Shown here one piece after another: positions 27,027 through 37,000 of a stretch of 64,000 bases of DNA. A program made the position numbers and the translations under genes. A model generated the notes under the pieces. The model saw nothing but the letters and a program-made list of their open reading frames with translations, was not told the origin of the DNA and did not search any database. Source of the DNA: an uncultured Prevotellaceae bacterium (GTDB taxonomy: Bacteria > Bacteroidota > Bacteroidia > Bacteroidales > Bacteroidaceae); assembly GCA_902788605.1 (NCBI GenBank), contig CADAKX010000027.1, forward strand, positions 1-64,000. The letters run 5' to 3'. Position 1 is the stretch's first letter; each line of letters opens with the position of its first letter.

Positions 27027-28754
27027 TTATTTTGACTGAAAAGGAAAAGGCTTCGTCTCAAGTGCATGAGTCTGATAACCACCGCCACCAGAACCACCAG
27101 AAGCACCTGTTGTACGGTTTGAAGGATAACCTGCTTCCATCACATTATTAGGAACCTGAAGCACACGGCGAGCATCGTTGTAGGTCAAAGAGTCTGTATG
27201 AATCTCATCCTCGTTGGCACCACGGTAGTGGTGATAAACGGTGATACCATAACGCTTGATATCATACCAACGCAAGCCCTCAAACATAGTCTCAATACGA
27301 CGGAAGTGCAGGATACAATCAAGTACTGCCAAATCATCGCCTGTCAGAACCTTCTCAAAGCCCATCTCTGCAGGATGAATAGCGCTGACATAATCATCGT
27401 GCTTACCATCATGAGCATACTTGCCCTTAATTCCTGATAAACTCAAAGCACTCGTTACACCATGATAGGTTGTCCAGAAGCCAAGGTCTTGGATAGCACC
27501 AGCCTGATCTCCCTTATAGAGCTTTGCTTCAGCACGGCAAAGCAGTGTCTCATCGGCAGTAAACGGCTGATAGAGCATGTGAACATATCCAATACCAGCA
27601 ATCTTGTCGGTATACTCGAAATACTCGTAAACGCGGAACAACCAAACGCCAAATTCCTGACCACCGAAGATAAACAGGTTACTGTCGAAGGCGGGCAACT
27701 GACCACTCCAGTTTGGACCACCACCATCGATGAGTGACTTCAACGTTGAAGGAACAGTCCACTCACGTCCATCATTATCAGTAAACTTTTTACCATTATT
27801 GATAGCGAAACGACATGCAGACAACATACGGTCCTGAACAGAGTATGTAGACTGAATCAAGAAGTTACAGGGAGCCTGATGATCATTAAACCAGTTCAAA
27901 CGAGAGTCCATCGTGTTGGTATTAATGGTATTCCACTTACGCAACATAGATGAAGGATTAGTGCCTAATGCCTGATCAGCATAGTGGATAACCTTATCGT
28001 AGTTACGCTTGTAGAGATAGAAGCGGGCTGCGAAGGCATTTACTGCATTACGATTAAAGTGGTATGCAGGAACCTTATACTTAGAGTCATCAATCAAGTC
28101 AATACCCTCAAGAAGGTCCTTCTCAATCAAGTCGTAGGTTTCCTTGACACTGTGCAGGTACTCAGAAGTACTATAGTCCACATGTACGGTGGTCTCTGGC
28201 TTGGTCACATAAGGAATACCACGATCAGCAGCACTCTTCGTTTCATCCTTGTAAGCCTCGGCAAAAGTGTTCACCAAGACGAAGTGCAGGTAAGCACGAA
28301 GAACATGAGCCTCACCCCAAGAATGAGACAGTTCCAAATCATGAGCAGGATCCTCACTCATCTCCAGCATAGCCTGAATAGCGTGGTTACATACAGAGAT
28401 ACCTGCATAATAGGTCTCCCACACCTGGTTAGGCGTATCCTGCTCACCCATGGAATAGTTATTGATGTCCTTCCACTGGTAAGCCTCCTCATGCCACTTG
28501 CTTCTGGCATCGTTGTGAGTGGCGGGAACCACCACGTTGTCATCAATATAGTTATCACCAGAAAGCTCACACAACAGAGCAGGTGTCTCTTCAGGATATG
28601 CCGACACCAGCAGCATGCTCACCTTTTCTGGGCTATCAATCTCGGTACGGTTATCAGGCACCTCGTCCAATGCGTCGAAGCAAGAGGTAAGACTTGCTGC
28701 CGTCATCAAAAGGGCGATGGCCTTAACACCATTATATATATAGTTCTTTTTCAT
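27027..28754 (-). CDS. SusD/RagB family outer-membrane nutrient-binding lipoprotein
   Basis: A 575-residue surface lipoprotein with lipobox LTSCFDALDEVPDNRTEIDS near residue 25. The helical TPR-like SusD fold is indicated by LSHSWGEAHVLRAYLHFVLVNTFAEAY, the RGIPYVTKPE loop and the C-terminal FRRIETMFEGLRWYDIKRYG. It captures substrate and closes over the SusC transporter encoded 23 nt upstream. No glycoside hydrolase accompanies the pair, so the ligand may be peptide-like. Confidence 0.95.
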   Translation of the reverse strand: MKKNYIYNGVKAIALLMTAASLTSCFDALDEVPDNRTEIDSPEKVSMLLVSAYPEETPALLCELSGDNYIDDNVVVPATHNDARSKWHEEAYQWKDINNYSMGEQDTPNQVWETYYAGISVCNHAIQAMLEMSEDPAHDLELSHSWGEAHVLRAYLHFVLVNTFAEAYKDETKSAADRGIPYVTKPETTVHVDYSTSEYLHSVKETYDLIEKDLLEGIDLIDDSKYKVPAYHFNRNAVNAFAARFYLYKRNYDKVIHYADQALGTNPSSMLRKWNTINTNTMDSRLNWFNDHQAPCNFLIQSTYSVQDRMLSACRFAINNGKKFTDNDGREWTVPSTLKSLIDGGGPNWSGQLPAFDSNLFIFGGQEFGVWLFRVYEYFEYTDKIAGIGYVHMLYQPFTADETLLCRAEAKLYKGDQAGAIQDLGFWTTYHGVTSALSLSGIKGKYAHDGKHDDYVSAIHPAEMGFEKVLTGDDLAVLDCILHFRRIETMFEGLRWYDIKRYGITVYHHYRGANEDEIHTDSLTYNDARRVLQVPNNVMEAGYPSNRTTGASGGSGGGGYQTHALETKPFPFQSK

Positions 28755-28777
28755 AATTAGTTTAATTCTGATTTAGT

Positions 28778-31700
28778 TTAGAAACCCAAACGTACTGTTG
28801 CCGTAAACTGCTTAGAGATAGGCGAAGCCACACCACCAGAGTTAACAAACTCAGGATCCTGACCATTCAAGTCCTTGTCGGCATAGAGCAGACAGAGGTT
28901 GGTGGCGGCGAGCTTCACTGAAGCAGTGCTCAAGAAACCGCTCTTTGCAAGCCACTGCTGAGGCAGTGTGTAGGTGAGTGCCAATTCCTTCAGACGAACG
29001 AAGTCACCCTTGGCGATACGTGCTGTAGAATAGTTGTAAGCATTGTAAGCCTGAGAAAGAGTGGTAGAACCATAGCGATCATACTGGCTACGTGAAGCAA
29101 TCACAGGGATGTTGGTCACAAGCTCATCGCCAGGAGCCATCCAACGGTTCTTGAAGTCACGAGGCAGAGACGACAGGTCTGAGTAGCTTGAACGGAACAC
29201 AGGATCCAGACGAACCACATTACCACCAGAATAGGTAATGAACACATCGAGGTTCAACTTACCAGCCTTGTTGAAGGTATAGCTGAATGAGTTGTTGAAT
29301 GAACCATACCAAGTAGGATCGGTAGGACCTTCATAAACCAGATACTTTGTAATATCCTTGGTCTCCTGGAAGTTCACGTCACCCATTGTAGAAACACCCT
29401 TCTCATTGATTACCTTAGGCAGACCCTCTGAGGTCAGACCATCAAACTGATAGCTGAAGAGTGCACGAACGGGATAACCCTCAACACCATAACCAGTACC
29501 GGTTACCAGGTCAACCACACGACCTGCGGTCTTCAGGTTGGTAATCTCATTCTTAGCCTTTGAATAAACCAGATCAGAAGTCCACTTAAAGTTAGCAGTC
29601 TGGATATTTACGGTAGAAAGACCGAGCTCAACACCATTTGACTTCATGTCAGCCACGTTGGCATACTTAAAGGTTTCGCCACCGCCACCCTGAGTAAAGG
29701 TCTGACCAATCAGGTCGAAGTTATTACGCCAGTAAACATCAGCTGTAACAGCGATACGGTTGTTAAAGAAGCCCAGATCCACACCGAAGTTGAACTCATG
29801 CTTTTTCTCGAAGGTCAACTCTGTGTTGGCAATCTGATAGATATAAATCTCTGGCTCACGTGTAGAAGTGGTAGGACGCCATCTGTTACGAGTCTTATAG
29901 ATAGCGGTAGCATTGGTTACCCAAGAAGGACCTGTATCAGCAGTCAGAGAGTAGCTGGTACGGAACTTAACCTGTGACAACCAGCTTGAGAACTGCTGCA
30001 TAAAAGGCTCGCTGGTCATATCATAGCTGGCACTGACGTTCCAAGTAGGCAACCAACGAGAAGAGGTAGCCTTACCCAGACGGTTGGTACCCTCATAACG
30101 CAGAGTACCGTTGATGGTATAGCGCTGCAACAGGTTGTAAGCCAACTGACCATAGAAAGCCAGTGTGTTGTTCTGTGTAAAGTTCTCACTGAAGTAATCA
30201 GTATTCTCCAGGTTCATCTGCTTCATCCACAGATAAGGTGTATCAGTGATGCCACCGTAATCATAACGATAGCCCCAACCAGTCCAAGTATTAGCAGTAC
30301 GACGAACCTTTGACAGCTCTGTACCTGCCAGCGCATTAATCTGGTGCTTATCATTGAAGTTGCCACGATACTCAGCCATTGCACGATAGAAGTAAGAACG
30401 CATCACGTCGTCGTTCTGATACTTGATACCGCCATTGGGCAGGATAGAAACAGGCAGAGCCAAATCATCATCAGGATCAGTGAACAGCAAGTTGTTAGAG
30501 TCACGGATGGTAGAGTTATCGTCCGTAGCATCAACACCTGCACGATAAGCATTGGCCTGGTTTGACTTGTCCATCACATTGTGGTGACGACGGGTGTGAG
30601 ACACACGGGTAGAGAGCAGACCACTCAAAGTCAAGCTGTTCTCCTCAGTCTGAATAGGCTTATACTCAACCTCACCACGATACATCAACTCATTCACCGT
30701 AATATCGTTGTAGTTGTACTCCAACTCATCAAAGATATTAAAGCCGGTATAGAAACGAGTATACTGGGTATTGGGATCCAAGCAACGACTGGTATTCAAA
30801 GCATAGCTGAAGGGGTTGATATCAAAGTCACGCTTCACCTCACCAGTCACCACGTCGGTGGTCTGATTCAGAGAACCAGGAGCCTCCTGAGAACGATGGC
30901 TTCCCTGAGCTGCCAACTTAACAGTCAGGTTCTTACGAACATCATAAGAGGTATTGGCATTGAAGGTGTAACGTCTCACCTTGCTACGATTAACATACAG
31001 ACCAGGGTCGTTCATCAACGACATAGACAAATAGGTCTGAGACTTCTCGGTACCATTAGACACTGAAACAGAGTGGTTCTGTGTAACAGCACTTGAGAAG
31101 AGCAAATCAAACCAGTCAGTATTACGGAACTCAGCCTCCTGCAAATAAGCATTGCGAGCAGCTTCTGTATTCACCAAACCGAACTTACCAGAAGTCTGAT
31201 CGTAGTTGCGGAGCTGCTGGAACATATAGCCATAAACACCTGTATTCTGAGCATTGGCCATTGTCTCAATCTGCAACCAGCCCTTATCAGCCATCTCCTT
31301 GTAAACACCCATCATCTCCTGAGAGTTCATGATGTTGTAGTCACGATAGCTGGGCTTCAGGCGAGTAGAGAACTCACCAGTATAGTTCACCGAAGCACGA
31401 CCTTTGGTACCACGCTTGGTGGTGATAACGATCACACCAGCCATTGCGCGCGCGCCATATATAGAGGTAGCACTACCGTCCTTCAGGATGGTGAATGACT
31501 CGATATCGTCTGAGTTCAGACCTGCCACAGCAGAAGAAATCAGCGTCTTGGCATCACCAGACGACAACTCATCTGCCGACACATCGACGTTATCCTCATA
31601 AATCACATTATCGATAACCCAAAGAGGCTTTGAGTTACCATAGATAGAGGTAGCACCACGTACGCGAATCTTTGGTGCAGCACCAAATGCACCGCTCACA

Positions 31701-32149
31701 TTGGTCACCTGCACACCTGCAACACGACCTTCCAACGAGCGGCTCACATCGGCCATACCAGAAAGTTTAGCCTTGTCGGCATCGATTTTCGAAGCAGAAC
31801 CTGTAAACATACGCTTATCCTGCTTGATCACACCTGTTACCACAACCTCTTCAATCATCTTTGAATCCGAGACCATCGTAACCTTCATGCCGTTCTTCGG
31901 TGTCAGGCGCTGTGCCTTATAACCGATGTAACTAAACTCCAGCTTTTTACCTGCTGGCACATTAATGGTAAACACACCATCAATGTTGGTAGTAACACCC
32001 TGACTACTACCGGCCACTTTCACAGTGGCACCGATAATCGGCTCTCCGTCATCCTGTGAGATAACCGTACCTGTAATCTTGTTTTGCGCTATTGACACTC
32101 CAATAGAGAGCAACAGACACAACAAGAATGCTGTTAATCTTTTCTCCAT
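28778..32149 (-). CDS. SusC/RagA family TonB-linked outer-membrane transporter
   Basis: A 1123-residue TonB-dependent transporter. In order: signal peptide (residues 1-21), carboxypeptidase-regulatory-like domain (GTVISQDDGEPIIGATVKV... YKAQRL), TonB box EEVVVTG near residue 105, plug domain (LEGRVAGVQVTNVSGAFGA... SIYGARAMAGVIVITTKRG), and a 22-stranded barrel ending with an aromatic residue (VRLGF). It imports a large ligand with the SusD protein using TonB energy. It is the first gene of a five-gene operon, with a promoter-like -7 box at 32262-32269. Confidence 0.97.
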   Translation of the reverse strand: MEKRLTAFLLCLLLSIGVSIAQNKITGTVISQDDGEPIIGATVKVAGSSQGVTTNIDGVFTINVPAGKKLEFSYIGYKAQRLTPKNGMKVTMVSDSKMIEEVVVTGVIKQDKRMFTGSASKIDADKAKLSGMADVSRSLEGRVAGVQVTNVSGAFGAAPKIRVRGATSIYGNSKPLWVIDNVIYEDNVDVSADELSSGDAKTLISSAVAGLNSDDIESFTILKDGSATSIYGARAMAGVIVITTKRGTKGRASVNYTGEFSTRLKPSYRDYNIMNSQEMMGVYKEMADKGWLQIETMANAQNTGVYGYMFQQLRNYDQTSGKFGLVNTEAARNAYLQEAEFRNTDWFDLLFSSAVTQNHSVSVSNGTEKSQTYLSMSLMNDPGLYVNRSKVRRYTFNANTSYDVRKNLTVKLAAQGSHRSQEAPGSLNQTTDVVTGEVKRDFDINPFSYALNTSRCLDPNTQYTRFYTGFNIFDELEYNYNDITVNELMYRGEVEYKPIQTEENSLTLSGLLSTRVSHTRRHHNVMDKSNQANAYRAGVDATDDNSTIRDSNNLLFTDPDDDLALPVSILPNGGIKYQNDDVMRSYFYRAMAEYRGNFNDKHQINALAGTELSKVRRTANTWTGWGYRYDYGGITDTPYLWMKQMNLENTDYFSENFTQNNTLAFYGQLAYNLLQRYTINGTLRYEGTNRLGKATSSRWLPTWNVSASYDMTSEPFMQQFSSWLSQVKFRTSYSLTADTGPSWVTNATAIYKTRNRWRPTTSTREPEIYIYQIANTELTFEKKHEFNFGVDLGFFNNRIAVTADVYWRNNFDLIGQTFTQGGGGETFKYANVADMKSNGVELGLSTVNIQTANFKWTSDLVYSKAKNEITNLKTAGRVVDLVTGTGYGVEGYPVRALFSYQFDGLTSEGLPKVINEKGVSTMGDVNFQETKDITKYLVYEGPTDPTWYGSFNNSFSYTFNKAGKLNLDVFITYSGGNVVRLDPVFRSSYSDLSSLPRDFKNRWMAPGDELVTNIPVIASRSQYDRYGSTTLSQAYNAYNYSTARIAKGDFVRLKELALTYTLPQQWLAKSGFLSTASVKLAATNLCLLYADKDLNGQDPEFVNSGGVASPISKQFTATVRLGF

Positions 32150-32418
32150 AAAGTTAACTAATACTTTTCAATCTTTTTTCGTTCTTATGTTTTTTTTCCT
32201 ATTTTCACTAGTTTATGGTTCTTTTGAAACCACATTTCTACACTTTTTAATTTTCGAACTGCAAAAGTAATACATTTTTTTTAATTTCAACTATTTTTTT
32301 ATTAAAAACGCATTTTAAACGCATTTTTTTTACTTTTATCATGTTAAAAACGACAATATTTCATAAAAACGGCTATTTTTGCAACAAATATTCAAATCGC
32401 AATGCGGACAAATAGAAC
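32150..32418. other. AT-rich leader and promoter region of susC
   Basis: A roughly 270-bp, very T/A-rich intergenic stretch. It holds the probable susC -7 box and a leader of about 100 nt. No open frame, repeat or structured RNA is evident apart from the rplT terminator at its far end. Confidence 0.4.
32262..32269 (-). promoter_or_regulatory. -7 box of the susC operon
   Basis: Minus-strand TACTTTTG with a weak GTTG 18 bp upstream (32288-32291). It implies a 5' leader of about 100 nt, common for susC genes. Confidence 0.4.
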
Positions 32419-32454
32419 AAAAAAAAAGAGAGAATGTGCTTCAGCACACTCTCC
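32419..32454 (-). terminator. Intrinsic terminator of infC-rpmI-rplT
   Basis: On the minus strand GAGAGTGTGCT and AGCACATTCTCTC form a hairpin with a two-base loop, followed by a long T run. Confidence 0.8.
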
Positions 32455-32480
32455 CTTGATCATTCTCAAAAAGAATCTTT

Positions 32481-32825
32481 TTACTTCACCTTTTCAACGA
32501 TAGCCTTGAAAGCCTCGGGGTTGTTCAGGGCGAGGTCAGCGAGAACCTTACGGTTAATCTCGATGCCAGCCTTTGACAGGGCACCCATCAGCTTAGAATA
32601 GCTCATACCCTCCAGACGAGCGGCAGCGTTGATACGCTGAATCCACAGTGCGCGGAAGTTACGCTTCTTATTACGACGATCGCGATAAGCGTAGGTCAGA
32701 CCCTTCTCCCAGGTATTCTTCGCTACTGTCCAAACATTCTTGCGGGCACCAAAGTAACCGCGAGTAAGTTTCAGGATTCTCTTACGTTTTGCTCTTGATG
32801 CAACGTGATTTACTGATCTTGGCAT
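32481..32825 (-). CDS. rplT: 50S ribosomal protein L20
   Basis: A 114-residue 23S rRNA-binding protein required for early 50S assembly. The sequence [20 protein letters not shown] and the following [14 protein letters not shown]... [14 protein letters not shown] are typical of L20. It is the last gene of infC-rpmI-rplT, 36 nt after the damaged rpmI, and is followed by a strong terminator. Confidence 0.98.
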   Translation of the reverse strand: MPRSVNHVASRAKRKRILKLTRGYFGARKNVWTVAKNTWEKGLTYAYRDRRNKKRNFRALWIQRINAAARLEGMSYSKLMGALSKAGIEINRKVLADLALNNPEAFKAIVEKVK

Positions 32826-32861
32826 AGTTTCTTTACTTTAAATGTTAGACAATAGGGTTAA

Positions 32862-33025
32862 TTAACGGAGACACAACAGGTCACGAACCTGCTTCATGTT
32901 GGTCTGATCAACGATTGTTGAACCTACCAAGTTACGCTTCTGCTTCTTGGTCTTCTTAGTCAGAATGTGACTGTGGTAAGCGTGATGTCTCTTAACCTTA
33001 CCTGTACCGTCTTTACTTTTGGCAT
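32862..33025 (-). pseudogene. rpmI: Ribosomal protein L35 gene with 34-nt internal deletion
   Basis: The ATG at 33025 opens MPKVKT, exactly the L35 start, but the frame then breaks. The rest of L35 (GTGKVKRHHAYHSHILTKKT to VRDLLCLR and stop TAA at 32862-32864) is intact in the frame beginning GGT at 33006-33008. The span is 164 nt where 65 codons plus stop need 198, so 34 nt (codons 7-17) are missing at the junction 33008/33009. No usable alternative start in the intact frame is evident. It is either a real lesion or an assembly deletion. Confidence 0.85.
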
Positions 33026-33121
33026 TGTTTTTAATTTTTAAATTGTTATTAATAATCGGCAGCTACGCATATACCGGGCGCGCCACCCTTCTTTTCTAAT
33101 CGATAATAGACAACGGATAAT

Positions 33122-33823
33122 TTAATCCTCTGTCTCTGTCAGTTTCTTCAGCGCATCAGCACTAATCTTAGCATTAGCAAACAAACCACCATTAGTAGGT
33201 GCCTCTACGTCTACCTCTGCCTGAACTTTCTGATTCTTCAGCTCTTTCTGCTCAGCTTCGATTGCTTCGCGGTCACGAGCCTGCTGACTCTTCTTTGCTA
33301 CGCCAGCCTTTTTGGGAGCCAGATAGAGGAACATCTTCTTTCCTTCAAGACTTGGCATTGACTCAACCTTACCAACTTCCTCCAGGTCATTTGCAAAACG
33401 CAGCAACAGAACTTCGCCTTGTTCCTTGAACAGAATGCTACGTCCACGGAAGAACACATACGCACGAACCTTATTACCTTCCTCAAGGAATTCTCTTGCG
33501 TGCTTCAGCTTGAACTGATAGTCGTGCTCGTCGGTCTGAGGTCCGAAACGGATTTCCTTCACCTCCACCTTCACCTGCTTGGCCTTCATCTCCTTAGCAC
33601 GCTTCTTCTGCTGGTAGAGGAACTTAGAATAGTCAATGAGACGACACACAGGGGGATTGGCGTTAGGCGAAATCTCGACAAGGTCTACACCCTGCTGACG
33701 AGCCATATCCAATGCTTCTCTTGTAGGCATCACCGTGGATCCGCTTTCGCCTACAATGCGGACCTCTCGTACACGAATCTGTTCGTTGACGCGGTATTGA
33801 TTCTGTTTTTTGTCTGTCTTCAT
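33122..33823 (-). CDS. infC: Translation initiation factor IF-3
   Basis: A 233-residue factor that prevents premature 50S joining and proofreads the start codon and initiator tRNA. The N-domain starts [16 protein letters not shown], the linker contains [20 protein letters not shown], and the C-domain carries [31 protein letters not shown] 50-residue charged extension after KKAGVAKK is typical of Bacteroidetes. The start is an ordinary ATG, unlike the AUU of enterobacterial infC. It is the first gene of the operon with a strong promoter at 33849-33879. Confidence 0.97.
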   Translation of the reverse strand: MKTDKKQNQYRVNEQIRVREVRIVGESGSTVMPTREALDMARQQGVDLVEISPNANPPVCRLIDYSKFLYQQKKRAKEMKAKQVKVEVKEIRFGPQTDEHDYQFKLKHAREFLEEGNKVRAYVFFRGRSILFKEQGEVLLLRFANDLEEVGKVESMPSLEGKKMFLYLAPKKAGVAKKSQQARDREAIEAEQKELKNQKVQAEVDVEAPTNGGLFANAKISADALKKLTETED

Positions 33824-33848
33824 TAAGCTATTTTAAGCAAATCGGCTG

Positions 33849-33879
33849 CAAAGGTACAACAAATCAGCGAAATAGCAAA
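33849..33879 (-). promoter_or_regulatory. Promoter of infC-rpmI-rplT
   Basis: Minus-strand TTTG (33876-33879) and TACCTTTG (33849-33856), spaced 19 bp: a full consensus match. Confidence 0.7.
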
Positions 33880-33919
33880 ACTTTTTGACTTATTTTTTTC
33901 TATTTCACAAAAAATAGTG

Positions 33920-33927
33920 TACCTTTG
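33920..33927 (+). promoter_or_regulatory. -7 box of aroB
   Basis: TACCTTTG followed by GCACG, 24 bp upstream of the aroB ATG; the -33 element is not exact. Confidence 0.45.
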
Positions 33928-33951
33928 CACGTGCGAAACGACACATTAACA

Positions 33952-35001
33952 ATGGAGAAGCAGAAAGTAATCATCAGCAAACAGTTGGAACAGGAACTCC
34001 ATGAGGCCATCGCCGCATGTCACCCAGACCACATTTTCATCTTGACAGACAACACCACCAAGGAGTTATGCCTGCCTGTAGTCAGGAACTACGATTACCT
34101 TACTGGAGTCAAGACTATTACCATCGAAGCTGGTGACACTCATAAAGACTTAGAATCTATCAGTCATGTTTGGAGTGAACTACAGAGGATGGGAGCTACC
34201 CGCCACTCGCTCATGATCAACCTCGCAGGAGGTATGGTGACCGACCTTGGTGGCTTTGCGGCATCCACCTTCAAGCGTGGCATTCATTTTATCAACATTC
34301 CTACCACCCTACTCTCAATGGTCGATGCTTCTGTGGGAGGAAAGACTGGTATCAACTTCGGTGGACTGAAAAATGAGATTGGCGTCTTCAACAATGCCGA
34401 TTGCGTGATTCTTGATACGACTTTCCTTCAGACACTTGACGAAGAAAACATCTTTTCTGGTTATGCCGAAATGCTGAAGCATGGTCTCATCTCTACAGAA
34501 GAGCATTGGAGCGAACTGATGAACTTCAACATCGAAAAGCCTAATCTCAAGGAACTAGGCCTTTTGGTGGCCAAGAGCGTACAGGTGAAAGAACGTATCG
34601 TGACCGAAGACCCCACAGAGAAAGGCATCCGCAAGGCACTGAACCTAGGTCATACCGTAGGCCATGCATTCGAGTCATTGGCATTGCAGCGCAGACCTGT
34701 TCTTCATGGTTACGCCGTAGCATGGGGCTTGGTATGCGAACTCTATCTCAGCGTGGCAAAGACGGAATTCCCCGTAGACAAGATGCGTCAGATGACACAT
34801 TTTGTCTTCGACCACTACGGACGTATGCCCATCACTTGCGACGACTACCCCACCCTGCTGGAACTGATGACGCACGACAAGAAGAACACGGGAAGCAGCA
34901 TCAACTTCACCCTGCTTGGCGGCATTGGAGACATCCGTATCAACCAGACAGCAACAAAAGAAGAGATAGAGGAAGCTTTAGACTTCTACCGCGAGGGATA
35001 A
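33952..35001 (+). CDS. aroB: 3-dehydroquinate synthase
   Basis: Converts DAHP to 3-dehydroquinate in the shikimate pathway, using NAD and a divalent metal. The product has 349 residues. Family motifs are the NAD loop GGMVTDLGGFAASTFKRG, DASVGGKTGIN, the metal-binding AEMLKHGLI and LGHTVGHAFE, and the C-terminal KKNTGSSINFTLL. The start is ATG 33952 (MEKQKVIIS), because the longer frame begins inside the -7 box. Shikimate-derived chorismate feeds the menaquinone genes encoded next to it, though aroB is convergent with them. Confidence 0.96.
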   Translation: MEKQKVIISKQLEQELHEAIAACHPDHIFILTDNTTKELCLPVVRNYDYLTGVKTITIEAGDTHKDLESISHVWSELQRMGATRHSLMINLAGGMVTDLGGFAASTFKRGIHFINIPTTLLSMVDASVGGKTGINFGGLKNEIGVFNNADCVILDTTFLQTLDEENIFSGYAEMLKHGLISTEEHWSELMNFNIEKPNLKELGLLVAKSVQVKERIVTEDPTEKGIRKALNLGHTVGHAFESLALQRRPVLHGYAVAWGLVCELYLSVAKTEFPVDKMRQMTHFVFDHYGRMPITCDDYPTLLELMTHDKKNTGSSINFTLLGGIGDIRINQTATKEEIEEALDFYREG

Positions 35002-35002
35002 G

Positions 35003-35037
35003 ATAATGCTTAATTCATCATGCTTAATGCATAATTC
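35003..35037. repeat. AT-rich TGCTTAATGCATAAT-type filler repeat at the aroB/menE junction
   Basis: Tandem, degenerate copies of ATGCTTAAT followed by GCATAATTC. On the minus strand it encodes the last residues of MenE (NYALSMMN and stop). Similar ATGCTTAAT strings are common extragenic filler in Bacteroidetes genomes. Confidence 0.45.
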
Positions 35038-35981
35038 TCTGCTTCCTTGCGAGCAGGCTTTCCTGTTTCTGTCATGGGCAGCCTATCGATATGCAAGAAA
35101 CATCGTGGCTGCCAGTATTTGGGCAACACCCGTTCGCAAACCCCACGCAAGACATCCATATCATTCGATTCGGTGAGCAAGACCACTTGTTCACCGAATT
35201 TCTTATCAGCCCGTTTCGTTATCATAAATGCAGAGGATACATGAGGACGCAGCAAACGCTCCACCTCCTCAATCTGAATTTTGATACCCCCCGAACAGAT
35301 GACGTTATCCTTGCGTCCCAAGATGCGGAAGCCCTTGTCCGACAACTCAGCGATATCATTGGTCACCAAACGTCCTTCGTGCACAGCAGGAGCATCGATA
35401 GCCAGACAACCTTCCTCTGTTAGAGACAGACTCACGCCCTCAAAAGGTGTATACCACTCGCTGGCCTCATCACCATTCAAGCGACGCAAGGCAATATGCG
35501 ACAGCGTCTCAGTCATGCCATACGTACTCCACACAGCATTTGGAAACGATTTCAGTTCTTTTGCCAAGGCATCATCAATAGCGCCGCCACCAATAATCAG
35601 ATGCTTTATCTGCATCAAGCGCTCTCGTTCTTCTGGCACCTGCAAGGTGTTATAGACCTGCATCGGCACCATCGCCGCAAAATCCACAGGTTCCTTCATT
35701 GTTGCCAGCGGGTTTCCACTAGGCTTCACGGTGATTAACCTTAGGCCACAGGTGAGTGAACGCACCACCATCATCTTGCCTGCGATATAGTCGAGCGACA
35801 TGCAGAGCAAAGCCGTATCACCCGCCTTTAATCCCAAGAAGTCACACGTGATACGTGCCGAAGCCTCCATGCGTCGTTTCTCCACAAGCATCGGCTTTGG
35901 CTTACCCGTTGACCCGCTGGTATGAACCAGCACCGTGGGGCTATCGTTGCGCCATTCGTCTAGGAATTCTTCGAGATCCAT
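35010..35981 (-). CDS. menE: o-Succinylbenzoate-CoA ligase
   Basis: Activates o-succinylbenzoate to its CoA thioester in menaquinone synthesis. The product has 323 residues and is short for the superfamily because the N-terminal subdomain is reduced: the protein begins only about 20 residues before the ATP-binding HTSGSTGKPK. Further motifs are STYGMTETLSH (A5) near residue 150, the adenylate-binding GRKDNVICSGGIKI near 230 and TGKPARK near the end. It overlaps menC by 22 nt. The C-terminal eight residues are encoded by the filler repeat at 35003-35037 and look added. Confidence 0.9.
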   Translation of the reverse strand: MDLEEFLDEWRNDSPTVLVHTSGSTGKPKPMLVEKRRMEASARITCDFLGLKAGDTALLCMSLDYIAGKMMVVRSLTCGLRLITVKPSGNPLATMKEPVDFAAMVPMQVYNTLQVPEERERLMQIKHLIIGGGAIDDALAKELKSFPNAVWSTYGMTETLSHIALRRLNGDEASEWYTPFEGVSLSLTEEGCLAIDAPAVHEGRLVTNDIAELSDKGFRILGRKDNVICSGGIKIQIEEVERLLRPHVSSAFMITKRADKKFGEQVVLLTESNDMDVLRGVCERVLPKYWQPRCFLHIDRLPMTETGKPARKEAENYALSMMN

Positions 35982-37000
35982 AGCTTATCACCCCTGATTT
36001 CCAAAGGCATGGGAATATTATCCGTAAAGAGCTGTCCTGTTCCTAGTCCTTGCGGAAAGGAGATATCCGAGCCATAGACCTCACTGCAGAAATGTGCGAT
36101 GGCATTCAGTCCCACATTACTCTCCAAGGCAGAAGTAATCCACGAACCGACACCTTCCTCACGAGCTATATCTATCCACTCCCTACAGCCCATCATTCCA
36201 CCATGCAGCGAAGGCTTCAAAACAATATAGGCCGGTTTGATGATACGCAGCAACTGACGTTTCGTCTCTGGGTCGTTTACGCCAATGAGCTCTTCATCAA
36301 GAGCGATAGGCAATGGCGCATCACGACAGAGTTCTGCCATCTTGGCCCACTGTTTCTGTTTGATGGGCTGTTCGATGCTATGGATAGCATATTGCGACAG
36401 CAGCTCCAGATGATAAAGAGCCTCATCGGGCTTAAAACCGCCATTAGCATCCAGTCGCAGTTCCACTTCGTGATGCGAGAAGCGCTGACGAATACGCTTC
36501 ACGAGATCGAGTTCATGGTCAAAGTCAATGGCACCAACCTTCAGTTTGACACAACGGAAGCCTTGAGCCAACTTCTCCTCCATACGTTTCAGCATCTCTT
36601 CATACGACCCCATCCACACCAGTCCGTTGATGGGAATGCCTTGCTCGCCACGCGCAAAAGGGGTATCGAAGAGGACACCTCTTCCATCTTCCTTATTACA
36701 TCTTACGTCAAGCATCGCCGTCTCCAATCCGAACAGCATGGAGGGATAGTCACGCATCTCCTCATAAGGAATCTCGCCCGTCTGTTCCAAGCAGTCACAG
36801 AAGTCACGCAACACCTTATTATATATATAGGGGTCCAAAGCATCACAACTCAGGTCGGGCAATGGAGCACACTCACCTATTCCGACAGACGAACCATCGG
36901 ACACGCGAACTAGCCAAATGCGACGCTCTGTATAGACACCACGACTCGTTCCTGCCGGCTGCTTGAAATGGAGCACCCGCTCCTCAATCTCTATCTTCAT
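35960..37000 (-). CDS. menC: o-Succinylbenzoate synthase
   Basis: An enolase-superfamily dehydratase that forms o-succinylbenzoate from SHCHC. The 346-residue protein has the N-terminal capping domain, then the barrel with the catalytic lysine pair in [16 protein letters not shown] and metal ligands in [16 protein letters not shown] and ALDEELIG, and the far-side KPSLHGG. It overlaps menB by 4 nt (ATGA) and menE by 22 nt, so the three genes are translationally coupled. Confidence 0.94.
   Translation of the reverse strand: MKIEIEERVLHFKQPAGTSRGVYTERRIWLVRVSDGSSVGIGECAPLPDLSCDALDPYIYNKVLRDFCDCLEQTGEIPYEEMRDYPSMLFGLETAMLDVRCNKEDGRGVLFDTPFARGEQGIPINGLVWMGSYEEMLKRMEEKLAQGFRCVKLKVGAIDFDHELDLVKRIRQRFSHHEVELRLDANGGFKPDEALYHLELLSQYAIHSIEQPIKQKQWAKMAELCRDAPLPIALDEELIGVNDPETKRQLLRIIKPAYIVLKPSLHGGMMGCREWIDIAREEGVGSWITSALESNVGLNAIAHFCSEVYGSDISFPQGLGTGQLFTDNIPMPLEIRGDKLWISKNS

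Noticed and set aside
33006..33060. Alternative start of L35 (for example ATT) that would keep the frame
   Set aside because: The upstream in-frame peptide does not resemble L35, while MPKVKT in the other frame does.
33026..33121. L20 autoregulatory leader between infC and rpmI
   Set aside because: No convincing long stem or pseudoknot could be traced; only a GGCGCGCC palindrome is present.
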